Positions 1-13,584 of a DNA stretch of 64,000 bases are shown here, in pieces; the stretch's first letter is position 1, and every line of letters begins with the position of its first letter. The position numbers and the translations under genes were made by a program. The stretch lies in contig NC_086350.1 in the NCBI RefSeq assembly GCF_036324505.1, positions 18,712,032 to 18,776,031 of the forward strand, written 5' to 3'. The stretch is from Eleginops maclovinus (lineage: Eukaryota; Chordata; Actinopteri; Perciformes; Eleginopidae). The notes under the pieces are model-generated. The model was not told the DNA's origin. It saw nothing but the letters and a program-made list of their open reading frames with translations, and did not search any database.

Positions 1-3000
1 TGCACATCCTGCAGAAAAATCAAATGTTCATGTGTGTAGCAGGAGCTGTACACAGAGGCTAAAACCCGCTGATTATCTGAGTGTAATAAGCAAGCAGCCT
101 CTTCTCCGGTGTAATTGGTCTGCAGTGGATCTGCAGCCGAAGCTCGTTAGTGTCACAGCAGAAATAATCACGCAGTAAAAACCCCTCCTGTGACTGATCA
201 CCATATATCATACACATACACACTTACAGATGCATGAATGATTCCCTCGCACACACACACGCCTAAGCTCTTGATAGGTGGAGCTTTAGTGTTATAATGC
301 AGATTGGTGCATTAATGCAGAATCTAAAAAGCGAGCGTAATAGGTTGCTGTGCGAGTTAGGATTTATTTGGATACGTCTTTGTTGCTATTCTGTGGTGGA
401 AAATTGTTTAAAATGCTGCTTGGCTATTAAAGTCTCAGGCCTGGAACACAGCAGCAGCTGCCTTTGCAAATGCAATTTTAAGTCTCATCTTTTCCCCACC
501 GAAATATTAGTTTCTTAGTGACATAGCGTATATATGAGTAAAATATCATCTGTCTCTCCATCAAGTTCGAGAATATGAGATTTGGTTGATGTATGACTCG
601 AGGCTGCAACATTTTCCACCAAAAAAGATTTATTTCTCTCACATTTCCCCCTTTTTTTTAAAAAACTTCCTCCCTTATTTTCATTCAGCTAGAAAGAAAA
701 TGTTTGTTTATGAGTATCATTTATATCTGTAAGCATGAAATCTGATGTCAGTTTCTGACTCATCTCTATAAATTGAGGTAAATTATTTATATTCTTTCTT
801 TTCATATGTACCCTCCTACATGCTTGCGTCAAGTCATATGCTTTATCTGGTTTAAATCCTGCAAGAACCTCTGCATGCGTGTTGTTCTGGATGCGGTATC
901 AATAACAAAAATGTGCTTCAGACTCCAGCCCTACAATTCCACAAAATATCTCTTAAACCTCTGATGTGCCTTAGAGAGAAATTGTTCTACAAGAGCGATC
1001 CTATGAGGAGAAATAGTGAGTAGATGGCATTGGAGCTATTACAGTTAAGAGACTGTAGACCCTTTCATTGTTTAAGATGAAGGTGAGAGGCAGAGTATGT
1101 GTGTGGGCGGTGACTGATGATCCTGATTCAGATAGGGGACCTACACATCGTCTGAAACAGAATCAAACCCCGACACCCAGGTATACACCACCTGCACCAG
1201 AAGTCATTTAAATGTCCTCCTGGGCCATCGCAGCATCAGGAAAATTCAATCACCCTGTCTGCAGTTGGAGGGAGGACAACGTTTCCCGAGATTACTTGCA
1301 AAGAAACTTAATAGCTAAGAGCATTAAATGCTGGTTGTTGCTAGCACTGCTGCCAATAGTGAATAAATGATTTTGGCAGTGTATACAGACAGGGAAATCA
1401 ATACCAGAGGGTTTTCTGTGGCGTTGGGCTTCTGTATTCATGTAAACATGGGAAGTGGTTTTCCTCACACCTCAGAGCGAGATTACCTCTCACCACTGGA
1501 GGCTTGCCCGAATGCAGAGGAAGATGCAGCTCTCAGCTTGAGTCTGCCACCGGCAGGGAGATGATGTTTGAACATCACCTTTTCCATTACAACGTATGCA
1601 AATATCAGGCAATTTTTTTTCTGGCTGCCCACGCATCGTGTTAGTGTAGGGGGGAAAAAAAATCTCTGCTTTGATAAGTGAGTGTTCAAGCAGAATAACT
1701 GTTGCGCATTTAGTGACAGCTGCTTAGAAGACTTGTGTGATCAGTGATAAGCTAAAGCTATATTTCATGTCTCTGTAATATCCTTAGTCTAAGCTGCTGT
1801 TTATTTTTGCTCTTTTGCTGTCCTTTCCCCTGTTGTGACCCCTCCATATCTCCATCCAGACTTCTGTTAGGGGGCAAATGCAGGGACGGAGACGGGAGGC
1901 CGAGAGGAGGAGAAGGGGGAGGAGGAAAAGGAGGAGGAGGAGGAGGAGGAGGAGGAGGAGGAGGAGGAGGAGGAGGAGGCAGTGTTGTGAGGGGGCTACT
2001 GCTCAGCCATAGTGACCGGGTGAAAAGGCAGTGCAGATGTAATTTGTCCTCAATGGCTGTTTGGGAAGAGTAATTGTGGTGACATTGGCGGGTCGATACT
2101 ATGGATTTTTTGTTTGGAGTGCCCTGTGTGTGTGGTGCTAAGGGGAGGCCAGGAAATATAACACTGCTGCTCAAATACAATAAAAATGGATCGAGGGTGT
2201 GGTGGTTGTTTGCAGAGCTGGTAGCCATCGTTTGGCTGTGGATGTCATACTGTAGCTGCTGCGGTTATCAAATACACCCCGCCGTTCTGCCCTATTAACA
2301 CCAAATGTTCAAGGCTTCAAACAGGTTTTTCACACAGGTTTAAACGCTGGAACAAAACCATCAGTTAAGACGTGTTTTACCAGAGAAAATGTGTCTCGAA
2401 TACAAAAAATGGCTGTGCGCTGACTCAAATGCAGATCTGTTTTAAATGATCACCCCAGGAAATCATGACAAAGTGATAATGACACATATCAATCAAAACA
2501 GGTCTTTAGCTGAAGGTGTTGTAACACTGCAATGTATTGCTTATGTACAGGAACATATTAAAGGTTTTCAAAAGGGTTGGCTGGTTGACCCTTGTTCCAG
2601 TCATTGTACAGTCGCAGTGGGGGGTAAGGAAGAAGCCTCAGGGGAGGCTAGTGGACGCCAGCTCTGGTGTTCCAGTCAACTTTAACATGATCAGGCAATG
2701 GTGTGTGAGCAGTGCACAATGTGTTTTGTCCACCCTAAGAAACGTAATGATGGAGAAGAAAAGGGGTTATGACACAGTGGAGAGACATACACTGTCCGTC
2801 TGTCTGGCATTGGATGAAGTCTCTTGTGGGGGTACAAGGTCAGCATGTACACCATTGTGCATTTAAAATCGCTCACATAAACATTCACTTGAAAAAAGAA
2901 CAACCTTTCACTTAACCTGAATTTAACCCTGGTAAAGCCTCTTTAAAGTACTAAGGCCTTGAAACACACTGAAAAAATGTCAACGTGTATACATTTTTCA

Positions 3001-4950
3001 GTGCACATTTACTGTACATCTCACAAGAAAAAATGGGATAAAAATAGACTGCTTTCCAATAGCTGGTAGATGAATATGCCTGTTCTGTTTTATTCCTCAC
3101 ATTCTACAGGAACAAGCCCAGCTGGTACCAGAAGCAGGGTTAGTAAATAATAACTTCTCTTTTAATATCTGTTACTTATTCAGTCTTTTTATAAAACTCT
3201 CTGACTATAGTAAATTATTGTTGGACCATTTGAAAATAACAGTGTTTTACAATCATATGAGTGGTAGAACTACTGATTCTGTCCATGGTGTCTGGTAGCT
3301 TTAAGGAGCGCATTTTACTATAATTATTTTTAGTTTGTTAATACATTAGAATAATTGTTCAAATCCCAGTTCATTTAAATTATTAGATTTACACTTAAAC
3401 ATGTCATAGCATCACATTGGAAAATGGACAAGATTTTGTTGTCCCAGGTGTCATGTTTCTATTTTTAGAGCCAATAAACAACAGTGACTACAGCAGAGTA
3501 ATTTTTCCAGTGAATTAATGGCAAATTGTAACCTTTCTCTCTGAAGACAACTGCAAGATGTTAGTGAGTGTTGGTGATACTTATGTTACAATGACTGCAC
3601 CTTCTTGTTGCCTCCTCAGTACCCTCTGCTAATCTTAAGGTCTCGGTAACACCTTTACATTATATATTTGGCATTCATCCTGGTCAACACACTCAAGCAC
3701 GTTGATAATGAACAGTGTGTGTCCCATCTTGATAGGACACTTCCCACTGAGCCTGGGATGGTTCATCGGACATAGTCAGGCCGGCTCTTCTGTGTCACCC
3801 CTATCACCCCCATCAGATGCTGTTTCACTCCAAAGTGGTGCTCTTTGGGGTAAAACCATTAACAGAGTGAGCGGACACAAACAGCAGCACATTTTGACAC
3901 TCAGCCGCCACCCTGACATAACCGAGCACGACACCTGACGTGGGGAAAAGGTCACACAACTTGTCAAAGAGACAGGGGTGCCTCAGATTGAGAATGCGAG
4001 GACTCAAAAACAGACGCCTCCCGACGGTGATGATGGACACATGGCTGAAGCATGGCCTTCTGGGAGCGGTGGGAGGAGTGGACGTCCTGCCAGGAACTGT
4101 CCCTTCCGGTTCCTCCGGCCCGCTGACGAGTGGTGTCCTTGCTGATCTCACATGATGAGAGTCACGCTAAGAAGGCAAATCAAATGTGGTTAAGTGTGGA
4201 CAGTTTCTCGTGTAATCAGAGTCGGCTTGACTGTTGTTAGATATTCACATGGTTGCTGATAAACCTTAACAAACGATGCTTAAAAGTGAATGTGATTCAC
4301 TCTAAAATGTATTATAAAGTGCTGACAGTACAATTATTTAGTTGCATTTGTTTCTAGATTCATTAAATTGTTGAAACTTGTGTAGAATATATGATATTAC
4401 CCAACCCTGCAACCCTTCAGCCAAAGCTACTAGCCAAGCAAGCTAAGATAAGCTAGGCTAAGCAAAGCAAAGCAAAGGTTTTGGATCACTTTTGAAATTT
4501 AAATACAAATATACTGGTATGTAAAATGGGTATTGTTGGTGCGAGTTTCTTAGTTGATGTATTATGCATACATTTTAATGCCCTGCCTATTTGGGCAGGT
4601 TATAATCCTAATGAGACTTTTTAGCTTTAAAACTAGACATTGAGAAAACAAATGATTACATGAAGGTGTGTATTAACAAATGTACGATCAAAGATATATT
4701 TATTTTCATTGTTGTATATTTGTCGAGAGTTAGATGAGAAGACCAACTCTCAAATACAGTAGGCCTATGTCGCTTTAATGTGACACTACGGCTACTTAGC
4801 TTTGCTTATTTTAGCAATAATAATGGAAGCAACTTTGAAAGATACTATAACGAAAGATGTCACCAATTCATAGCTAGATAATTAACACAATATGTTTTGC
4901 TTGTGTTAACAGGCCACTTTGCAATTCAATTTAGCTTCAGTTCTTTCAAG
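1..4950. other. Upstream gene-free DNA, no supportable gene
   Basis: Mixed-composition noncoding sequence. The only distinct element is the GGA tract at 1930-1979. Short frames here, including a poly-proline frame opposite the GGA tract, are products of simple repeats or lack family similarity. Confidence 0.6.
1930..1979. repeat. (GGA)n microsatellite within a polypurine tract
   Basis: About 16 GGA units follow an imperfect purine-rich run from about 1896. The tract translates as poly-glycine on + and poly-proline on -, which explains the frames covering it. Homopurine mirror symmetry makes it prone to triplex formation. Confidence 0.95.
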
Positions 4951-4954
4951 ATTT

Positions 4955-5075
4955 TTGGGGTAAGATTAGCCTTTATTAGAGAGCAACGGTGTTGAAAGGG
5001 GAGATGGAGAGGATGACACGCGTGAGGCACCACAGGCTGGATTCAAACTTGCATCCTTTGCAGCTAAACAGGAGT
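4955..5075 (-). mobile_element. Degraded tRNA-type SINE, 3' part
   Basis: Read on the minus strand the segment runs GTTTGAATCCAGCCTGTGG, then a TGTCAT/CTCTCCATCTCCC pyrimidine block, then TCTCTAATAAAGGCTAA. This is the typical 3' half of the abundant teleost tRNA-derived SINEs: a B-box-like GTTYGAATCC, 'GCCTGTGG', 'TGTCAT..CTCTC' and an 'AATAAAGGC' tail. The 5' tRNA-related part is not clear, so I call it a truncated or diverged copy. The family assignment is from memory of such elements. Confidence 0.55.
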
Positions 5076-5279
5076 TCTAGCTTCATTTTTTTCCTCTACA
5101 AATGTAAAAATAATATCACATTTGTGACCAACAAAGAAAACAAATGTATTTCCTTGTGGGAGAAACTTTTGTTGTCGGACTTTGTGTTGCATAGTATATT
5201 TTTAATCAGTCTTTTAACTTACTCTTGTATCTGTAGATTCACAAGTGTAATAGGAGCAGTGTGCTAGGGGCAGATGACA

Positions 5280-5352
5280 GAAAGAGATCGGCTATAGAGA
5301 GCTAGTGAGGCAGGGAGAGAAAGAGGAAGAGGGTGAAAGAGAGAAAGAGAGT
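5280..5352. repeat. Imperfect GA-rich purine tract
   Basis: An irregular run of GAGA/GAAA purines on the + strand. It is low complexity with no regular period. Confidence 0.6.
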
Positions 5353-7530
5353 CCCCGGGGCCCCATTAGAGGCAGTTCTGAGGGCTGGTGACATCTGACT
5401 GGATCAGTGTTGTTCAGTCAGAAGCTCTCCTCTTATCCACTCCTCTACTGAAGTCAATAAACACATCACCTACGCACAAACACATACACACAGTAACTGA
5501 GCCTCTAGGGTGAACACCAGATTAGTTCATTTAGAGAGGGTTTGATTCTTTCTCCTTGAAGGTACACAGCTTACTAAGGACTTAATGAGAATGTCAGTCC
5601 TGTTGCATATATGTGCTGCACCTGGAGTTTGTTTTTAAAGGCATAGTCATTTTGTAAATTGCCTCACTTCTGTGCCTGTAACTACAAATATGTGTGTGTG
5701 CCGCAGGATGTAAATGTTTAGAAGAATCTCAAACTTTGTTTTGTATTTTCAAAGAAAGGGTAGTTAGCAAAGACTGCCGGCTAACTTGACAGAAAAACCA
5801 ACCGACGAGCCGTAAACACTTCTCTCCCCGCGCTGACAGTGCGGTGGCACCAAGCAGGGTGAAACTTTGAAAGTCAAGCGGTCCTTTATCCATCCCTGCT
5901 CTGACCTTTCTGCTAGGCTGCCCTGTATTCACTGGCTGTCAGTGTGAGTTTGTCAGGAGCCATCCGTCTCTGTCCACCTCCACCCCCTTCCCCAAATCCC
6001 TGCCGACCCATTAGCCGCTAGGATCCGGGGGAGCGGCGGCAAGGCCGGCCTATGGGGGCCTATCCTCCCTCCCTCCCTCCTCCTCCCCAGCCCTGGTATC
6101 CACGTAGCACACAGCTCATCCAGGTACCCCAGAGAGGCAGCTAGCTGGCTATATATATATATATACAGCATGTTGCAAAAGCATCAACACAGCAGTACTG
6201 TCTGACGTGTGGCCCAGGGGAGCTGCAGAGCGGCTGATAGCTGCTGGGACAGAGGGAGAGCTGGTGGCATCACTGCAGGGGTAATATTGCTGCTCCATAT
6301 GATCTACCGTGTCCCAACTTAACACACCGTATGTTTATGGACAACAAGCTAGTCACACCCTCTCTTTATACAATGTATCCTAGAATTTAGACCACCAAAT
6401 GTATTCTTAGATAGAGATTTGGTTTTAGTAACTGCCAGGTGTAATGTGACATGTTGTGCTATCAAAGCTTTGTTTAGCTAACATCTGTTAAGCTCAAAGA
6501 AAAAAGGGATATTATGAAATGTGGTCAAAAATATTTGATCTGATACTTATTTGGCAAATCTCTTTTAAATAATTAGACTTAAATTGGAACTTTTAGGATT
6601 AACCAGAAACACAGGGCTCGAACAGATTAGCATGATATTCGCATTCTTAACTCTTAAACAGGTATTTCTCCATGCAGGCATATAGTTTTATATAATCCGT
6701 TTTGCTGCCCTTCAATGGAACTGGAAAAATAACAGTTGTGAAAGCTTACAAGGCATGATGGCATCTAAGCCACTGAGGCACAAAAAACAAAATAAGTAAT
6801 TTAACAAACTAGCAAGCGGGTAAATTATTACAGTAAGTCCAAAGGCAAACTGACAAGGGGAAAAAGATGAAGGAGGCACTATACTTAGATTTAAAAATAA
6901 TTGGCTTTCAAATATAATTTATGTCCACGATTCCCTAAACCAATTTCAGGCTGTTGTGTTACAGCTTGTGACTGGACAGTGCTACAAATGTTTCCTTAAC
7001 TAATAAGTAACTCCTACACTTGTTTTGGTAAAACTTCATTTAATAAAGTTAGAATATAAGTAGTCACCAAGAACTCAAAAGAGATTTTAACACACAAACA
7101 TGGTTATGCATTTACAAAAAGCCTAATCCAGCAGAAGAGGATTCTCTTATTTATGCTGATATATGTCATATTAGAGGTACATCTCTCTAACATAATGCCA
7201 CAAGTCTGTGTTGGCTTCAAGCTGAGGGAGGGGGGTAGCACACTAGTGACAGTCAGGAATTAATATGATGATAGAAAGGGGGGTGTGAGGAAGAGAAGTA
7301 AGTCAGAGTTTGGAAAAAAGTGATGCAATTGTGAACGATAGAAGGATAGATGGATAGCCCCAGTGATGGAGGAGGAGTAGAAAGGTGGAGGGAGGAGAAA
7401 TAGACAGTGAGAGAGGGAGGGAGGAGGCAGTAACATGTGATTAATGGATGGGTGGTAGTGGGGAGGTTGAGGCAGACTGGGAGAGAGCAGAGTGACAGTA
7501 ATAAAGTGAACCTGCCTCCCATTCATCTCC
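5353..7530. other. Gene-free DNA with low-complexity patches
   Basis: Contains a short TA run (6150-6166), AT-rich sequence at 6.3-7.2 kb and a purine-rich stretch at 7270-7430 that gives a spurious proline/serine-rich minus-strand frame. No gene is seen. Confidence 0.55.
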
Positions 7531-7544
7531 CTCAACCCATCTCC

Positions 7545-7870
7545 CGTCTGACTGGTAGGGCTTTACACACTCTGACTAATGCCACGCTCCGCATGCGGGC
7601 ACAGACAGGAGTGCCACACACCGCTTTTGGCTGCGATACGCCGCCACATAAATGAACACGCACCCTCTCATGGCCTCCCATCGCCGGCTTTAAGCTCGTC
7701 CCGGGCTCAATCATTCATCAGCCGTGATAGCTGTCTGAGAGATCAACACTACCTCATCGCTTTTTATGGCTTCTAAATCATATTGTGTATCAGACTCATC
7801 TGGCGTAAAACAATTGCTATCGTCGCTTTAACAACAGGTCAAACATGGCGGTCGTGATCGTCGCAGGACA
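7545..7870. promoter_or_regulatory. Candidate conserved noncoding element (upstream of tshz3)
   Basis: A block of complex, non-repetitive sequence with noticeably more CpG than its surroundings. It includes TTTATGG, AATCATTCATCA and ACAATTG cores. No coding signal is seen. The call rests on texture only; conservation cannot be tested here. Confidence 0.25.
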
Positions 7871-8439
7871 AACGCACATGACCTTTCCCAAATGGAATGT
7901 GAGCTTGGGTGCTTTTTGTATCGCAGTAATGCTATAACAGGGTAATGGTTTGGTGGTGTTTTGGTACATTTCACACTGCTTTTCAAGGATGATTCCCAAA
8001 AAACAGCGGGCTAAGGTAAACAGTGGTGTTTTGTGACCTTCCCTCTGGCTGCCCTGATGAGATGCATATCCCAAATGTAGCCTCATTAACCTGTCCTGAG
8101 CTGTTTCAGGTCACGTGTTTTACATTGATTCTGCACTGGGGAAACGTAACCTCACTGTAATAAGGTTATGTTAGGGTTGTTACCTCTGCCCATAACACGC
8201 TGCCTTCACTTACACTTTCTGTAATTATAATGAATTAGACATGGCTCACAGTGGAAAAGATGAACCTAAATATTCATCCCTCTGGGAATGCGCTTTGCAT
8301 TTAAAGTGAACCTTCCCTGACCTTGCTAGTGAGTCGAGAGTCTCATCCCCCAACCCTCCCAAATGAATATATTATTATAGTCACTCCTGCATATGTGCAG
8401 GTGAACCTAATGTTGGAATAACGTGTAGATGAGTGATCA

Positions 8440-8790
8440 TTCATCTTTCAGTCAAATTCTGACGTGCAGCACTAAATCACAATGTTTGAAAACCCCCAGC
8501 CTCCAGCGAAAATAAAATGTATGACTAAATTGGCTTAAATTACTTTGGCGTTCACTTGATAGAAGACCCTCCATGTTATTTCAATCATTAGTGGTTTTAA
8601 TTGCTCCAAGGTATAATGAACACATTACTAATTGATAAGGAAACCAGTAACAGTAAAAATCCCTCTCCAATGGGCCCCACCTGCATGGGGTAAATCTGTC
8701 TTCATATCAGCCACATGACTTTTGCCCGGGCAGACAATAGATTAAACAATGAATGAATGATTTATTAGCTGTCGTTGTCATGCTATTTAG
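8440..8790. promoter_or_regulatory. Candidate conserved noncoding element with homeodomain-type cores
   Basis: Complex sequence dense in TAAT/ATTA cores: AATCATTAGTGG, TTTAATTGC and TTACTAATTGATAAGG at 8581-8640. A TTAAACAATG motif of Fox/Sox type lies near 8742. It has no repeats or frames. This texture is typical of developmental enhancers, but conservation is untested. Confidence 0.35.
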
Positions 8791-9049
8791 ATGGATGGGT
8801 GTACACGCGGCATGACCTCACTTCCTTGTTCTCTGCCTTGTATTCGAGGGTATGAAGAGAGGAGGGGGGTGGACGGGAGATGTTGGCAGGGCGGAGCGGG
8901 TCAGGCACACCACTGGCCACTGACAGGACCCAGCCACTTGATCAATGATCCCTGGATTCGATATTGTGCCGGGGTGTGTGAGGCAGCTGCGTCTGAACTT
9001 CAAATACATATAGAGGGACAAAGGTGTGTATCTTTAAACTGCATCTGTC

Positions 9050-9151
<102 letters not shown>

Positions 9152-9689
9152 AGTGCAAAGCCAGAGAAGTAACTACCTTTACTCTCTACAACCTTACCTC
9201 CCCTCTCTTCCTCTTTCCTCCCGCTCTCAAATGGGTTATTCTGGCGATGGCCCTGACAGGCCATGGTTTGGATTTTGATTTATGTTCCTGTGAAGCTCAA
9301 ATCAAAGATTCCATCTACTGCTGCTTTATGGCAGCTGGGATGATGAATGGTGCAGTCTCTCGGTCAAACCAAGCCTCTGTGTCTTTGCCCCACATTTTAA
9401 TTGCTAAAGTAGCCAGTCATCGCTCAGCCCTCCTACCCTCTCCCTGCCTCCCAACCTCATCCTTTCTCTGCTTTTCAGCCCATTGTCTCTCATCCTCTCT
9501 CATTCACGCTCAATAATGTACCTTTATCCCTTCAAAATGTCTGGATGGCATAATTTTCCTTAATACAATTTCAAATTTTCCCCTAAAGAGTAATCATGTG
9601 AAAAGAAATATAATCACCCTCAGTCTATCCAGATATTTTAGTGGGAGGTCTAAAAGATATCCCTTAATATTTAGAAACAGTATCTGTCT

Positions 9690-10090
9690 TTTCATTATTT
9701 TACACCTCCAGCGTCAGTTCATGATGTACAGCAAACAAGTCTGATGAGGGGGAAAATTCATTCCTGCATCAACATAAAAAGCCACTTTATTTGGAGGAAG
9801 AATGCGTAGATGTCAAGCTCTGATAGAGTTTATGTTTTCTCACTATTTTTCAAAAGTAAACACATTCTGCGGTACATGACATTACTAAGTAGGTTAAGTA
9901 TAGCCCCGGGCCATCATCCATCAGTACAGAATGAAGCGAGCATATTCTGCTCGATGAGAGGTGAAAGTTTTCCACTGTGCCACGATGACATTTAATTTTT
10001 CACATCTCCTGCGAGTTCCTGGGATGAATTTTGGCAGACCTGGTGCAATTTAGCTGCTTGGCAGTTTGAAATTGGGCGATGAATCACAAC
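9690..10090. promoter_or_regulatory. Candidate conserved noncoding element
   Basis: Non-repetitive sequence with a mix of AT-rich transcription-factor-like cores (CATTTAATTTTTC, GCAATTTAG, GATGAATCAC) and GC islands (CCCCGGGCC). No coding signal is seen. This is a texture-based call. Confidence 0.28.
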
Positions 10091-10099
10091 GTGGATTCA

Positions 10100-13000
10100 A
10101 TGGGAGCCAGTCAGTGTACAATATTTTCTCTGTGTCAGAATGGAAAGGGGAGAGAGAGTGAGATACAGAGAAAAACAGAAGAAAAGAGAGAGAGCTGCCG
10201 AGGCTTTAGATTGTGTTCTCCAATCATCTTCCGCTCACACAGCCTATCATCCCTTCCTCCCCCCTTTGAAATAAAAAAACAAAGTGCAGGAGTCAACCAT
10301 TAGAAGAGGAGCCGTGTGTGGCTGCAGATTTCGTGCAATGGCGGAGGTCTTTAAGGTCTGCAGTTGGATATTTTGACAAAGAGCAGTGAAGAAAGAAATC
10401 AATAAAGTCAGGACTTTGCCAGTCACTGAGCAGAGCGGCGGAGAATGCAAAGCTCCACTCCAACCCCCAGACAAACTCAAAATGAGCAACCAATAGACTG
10501 ACACTGCCTCTGACACAAGCCATTTATTAGCCTGGCAGCAGAATATGGTGTATTGCACAGCTGATGGTCTGTATCTGGGAGGACCACACCTGAGGAGGGG
10601 ACGTGGGGTAGAGGACAGCTTGTGTGGAGACACTGTGTGATAAGGACTTACAGTGTGTGCAGTATACTGTTGTACCCTTACTCCATATGACATTATTTTA
10701 AAATAAAATAACAATCTATGACTAAATCAATATAACCATGCAACACAATGCACTGTAGTGTTTAAGCACCACGTTTGATCATCTGCTCCACTGAGCACTG
10801 AGGAACGATTACCTCCAGTGGTGCTGTTGTGTGTTGGGACTGTGCACTTTGACCTCCCTATGGAAAGGGCTAGAAAAAGCAGCAGAGCTTTTTCTCCAGT
10901 GATCACACTCATTTTAATGATCCTTTGTCACACATGATGGATGTAGAGGGAAAGATAATCACAAATCAAAAGGTAACTGCGCATGTAACCCTTAAAATAA
11001 AAGCAAAAAACATTAACCTAATGGGTTACATTAGACGTATAATATAAGTATAATGAGCATAAACCATGTGAATAAAAATAACGTTTTTGTTAGTGACTCA
11101 GGCTATTCTGCCTAAATTCCACATAAACTTGTCCCATTCATTAAATGATGAAAGGACAACAAAATATTCATAAAACTCTGAGAAAGATAATGCACATCAG
11201 AACAGTCCTTCTTTACTTTTACAGACAATAACCCACCAAATTAATATTTTGACCTAACATTTGAAACAACTAAGTTACTGTATTGGAAATTATAAATATC
11301 CTCCTTCCTACATTACTATAGGTGTAAGTTATTAAGCAATAAAGAGGGCTTGGCGACCAAGAGTATATTCTCAATCTACGTGTGCTACATCAACAAAATG
11401 TTATTTCTAATGAGGAAACAGTTTGGGTTATTCATATGAAAGATGTCTTTTATCCCTATACCTTTTTTACTGGTAAGAAGTAAGCTTCATTTGCAACAGA
11501 ACCAAGTCAAATGTTGTGATGTTTATAGAACCTTAAAGCTGCTTGTAACATAAACCACAAAGTCAACACCCTGATACATTTTCAACATTGTTTTCTTCAT
11601 TATGAGGTTAATATTTAATGTGGGTATTAATTACAAGGTTCTCCACAACAGGGGTAAGACATTTGCTGTTATCAGAAAGTCTGGCCAGTACGATTGAGTT
11701 TGATCCAAACTAGGGGCCTGCGTTTGATATGGGACGATATCATATGACCATTCAACACAATCAGTTACATTTATACTGTATTTTGTCCCAAAATAAATGT
11801 AAATAAGATTTGGGAATAATATTATTGGGATCTGCATGGGCAGCAATGGTCACACACATTTTCACTTCAATATTAGAGGATCATTGAATGTTGAATTGGT
11901 ATAATGATCCAGATTGCAACCCACCTAGTATTTACATGCAAAAGTAATTCAAATGGACTGGAATTTTTAGAACCAACAAATCTCAAATTGATAACGATGG
12001 CAAACTTATCATACAGAAGGTAATTTTTGGTCTCCTCTGGTTTTAAAGCTCTGTTGTTGTTGTAGACGTCTCAACGTGCTATAGCCACATCTGGCCTGTC
12101 GGCTCAGCTCACTGATCCCCCCTGTCCTTGATGTGCGAGAGCCTCCACTTCCACTGTGTAAAATCACATTAGGCTAAAGTGGAAGGCGAATGAAAGGATA
12201 GTGCTGTGGAATAGCCATAGACCAGTGAGTTGTCAAAGCCATTTATGTTTGGGCGAGAAAGACAGAAAGGGTACACGAAGATGGAGAGAGGAGAGAGCAG
12301 AGTTCTTCCAAACAATGTTTCTCTGAGTTCCAGATCTGTGCTCATCTTTCCAAATTCCGGGACTCCAACACCTGCATTCATGTCCTTCCTTTGAGTGCTT
12401 GAATATCGATTTGCAAACAAGGCATATCCCCCTCTCCTACAAAGTGACCCCGTGTTTCTTCCCCACTTCTTGTAGATGCATACTTTATGACATCGGACTG
12501 GAAAATGTGAAGTGAAATGTCTTTGTGCGTGTATGTGTGTTTAGATGTGTTTGTGCGTGTCATTGTGCGTACACGTCTGGGGCGTGAGGATGATTCAAAA
12601 TGCCATTTCGTTGTGTGAGGACAGCCTTCACAAACACACTCGTCATGCAGAAGATGTTGTCATCCTCCGCTTCATTGTTTGTGTAAGCGATGTCTCCAAT
12701 CACCATCAAACACGTGGAGGTTTCACCCTCCCTCTGTCACTCTCCCTCTCGGCCTTCTCTTCCGATTGTACAAATTGTCCCATCGTCCTTCTGCTCCTGC
12801 AGTCTCACATCCCTTCTTCAATCGCTCTCTGCTCAAGAGGATTGACTTAAAGGAATGCAGAGATAGCAACAGAGACAGTGACGTCCTTTGAGAGGAATGA
12901 GGTTAGAATGAGGCCCAATGATTGTTTTATTAACTAATGTACATCTACTGAGAGGACTGCAGAAAAGGGGGAATCTTAAGGATATGACCGGAAAGTATTA

Positions 13001-13580
13001 TTTTGAGAGAACATGGGCCATGCTGGGTGATATAACGTGAAAAGCACATTCATACATTCAGTCTATGTAAATAACCATATTGAAACGAGGAGCTCTTTAT
13101 CATGAGGAGACACTGCTGACAGCCAAGCCGCTGTGTCAACATCACCGTTCAACTCATAAAAACATGCATTAAAAAAAGTGTACATGTGTTGCATGTAAGA
13201 CCACATAAGCTGACAAACCCACGCAAAGGTATAATGTGTATTAACATAGTATACCTAAGACTAGGATCTAAGATTGCCCAACCTTATAGTGTTTTCTGTA
13301 TGTGTGAAGACATACGGCAACAGACCATTAAGTTGCAGTATTAGAGTTAACACATATCAGAGCAAGCACATGATATTATTATATATGCTACCTATTGTAC
13401 GCAAAATATATTGCAGTTACACAGTATATACTGTATGTGTGTTACATCCTAAAATGACCTCTCTTTTTTTTCATGAAATCATAATAATCAACTAAAAATA
13501 AATATGGTAATTCAATACATTTATGTATACAGTATAAAGTCAATGTCTTAAGAGGTTTTAATTTATAATAAGGTATAAAA
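10100..13580. other. Gene-free DNA, no supportable feature
   Basis: Moderately AT-rich noncoding sequence with a small purine patch at 10145-10195 and a GTGTGT-like patch at 12525-12560. Nothing resembling a gene or a known repeat end was recognised. Confidence 0.5.
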
Positions 13581-13584
13581 TAAT

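Noticed and set aside
1758..2228. 156-residue minus-strand frame with a long poly-proline run
   Set aside because: It is the complement of the GGA microsatellite plus random open flanks, with no domain and no splice or start context.
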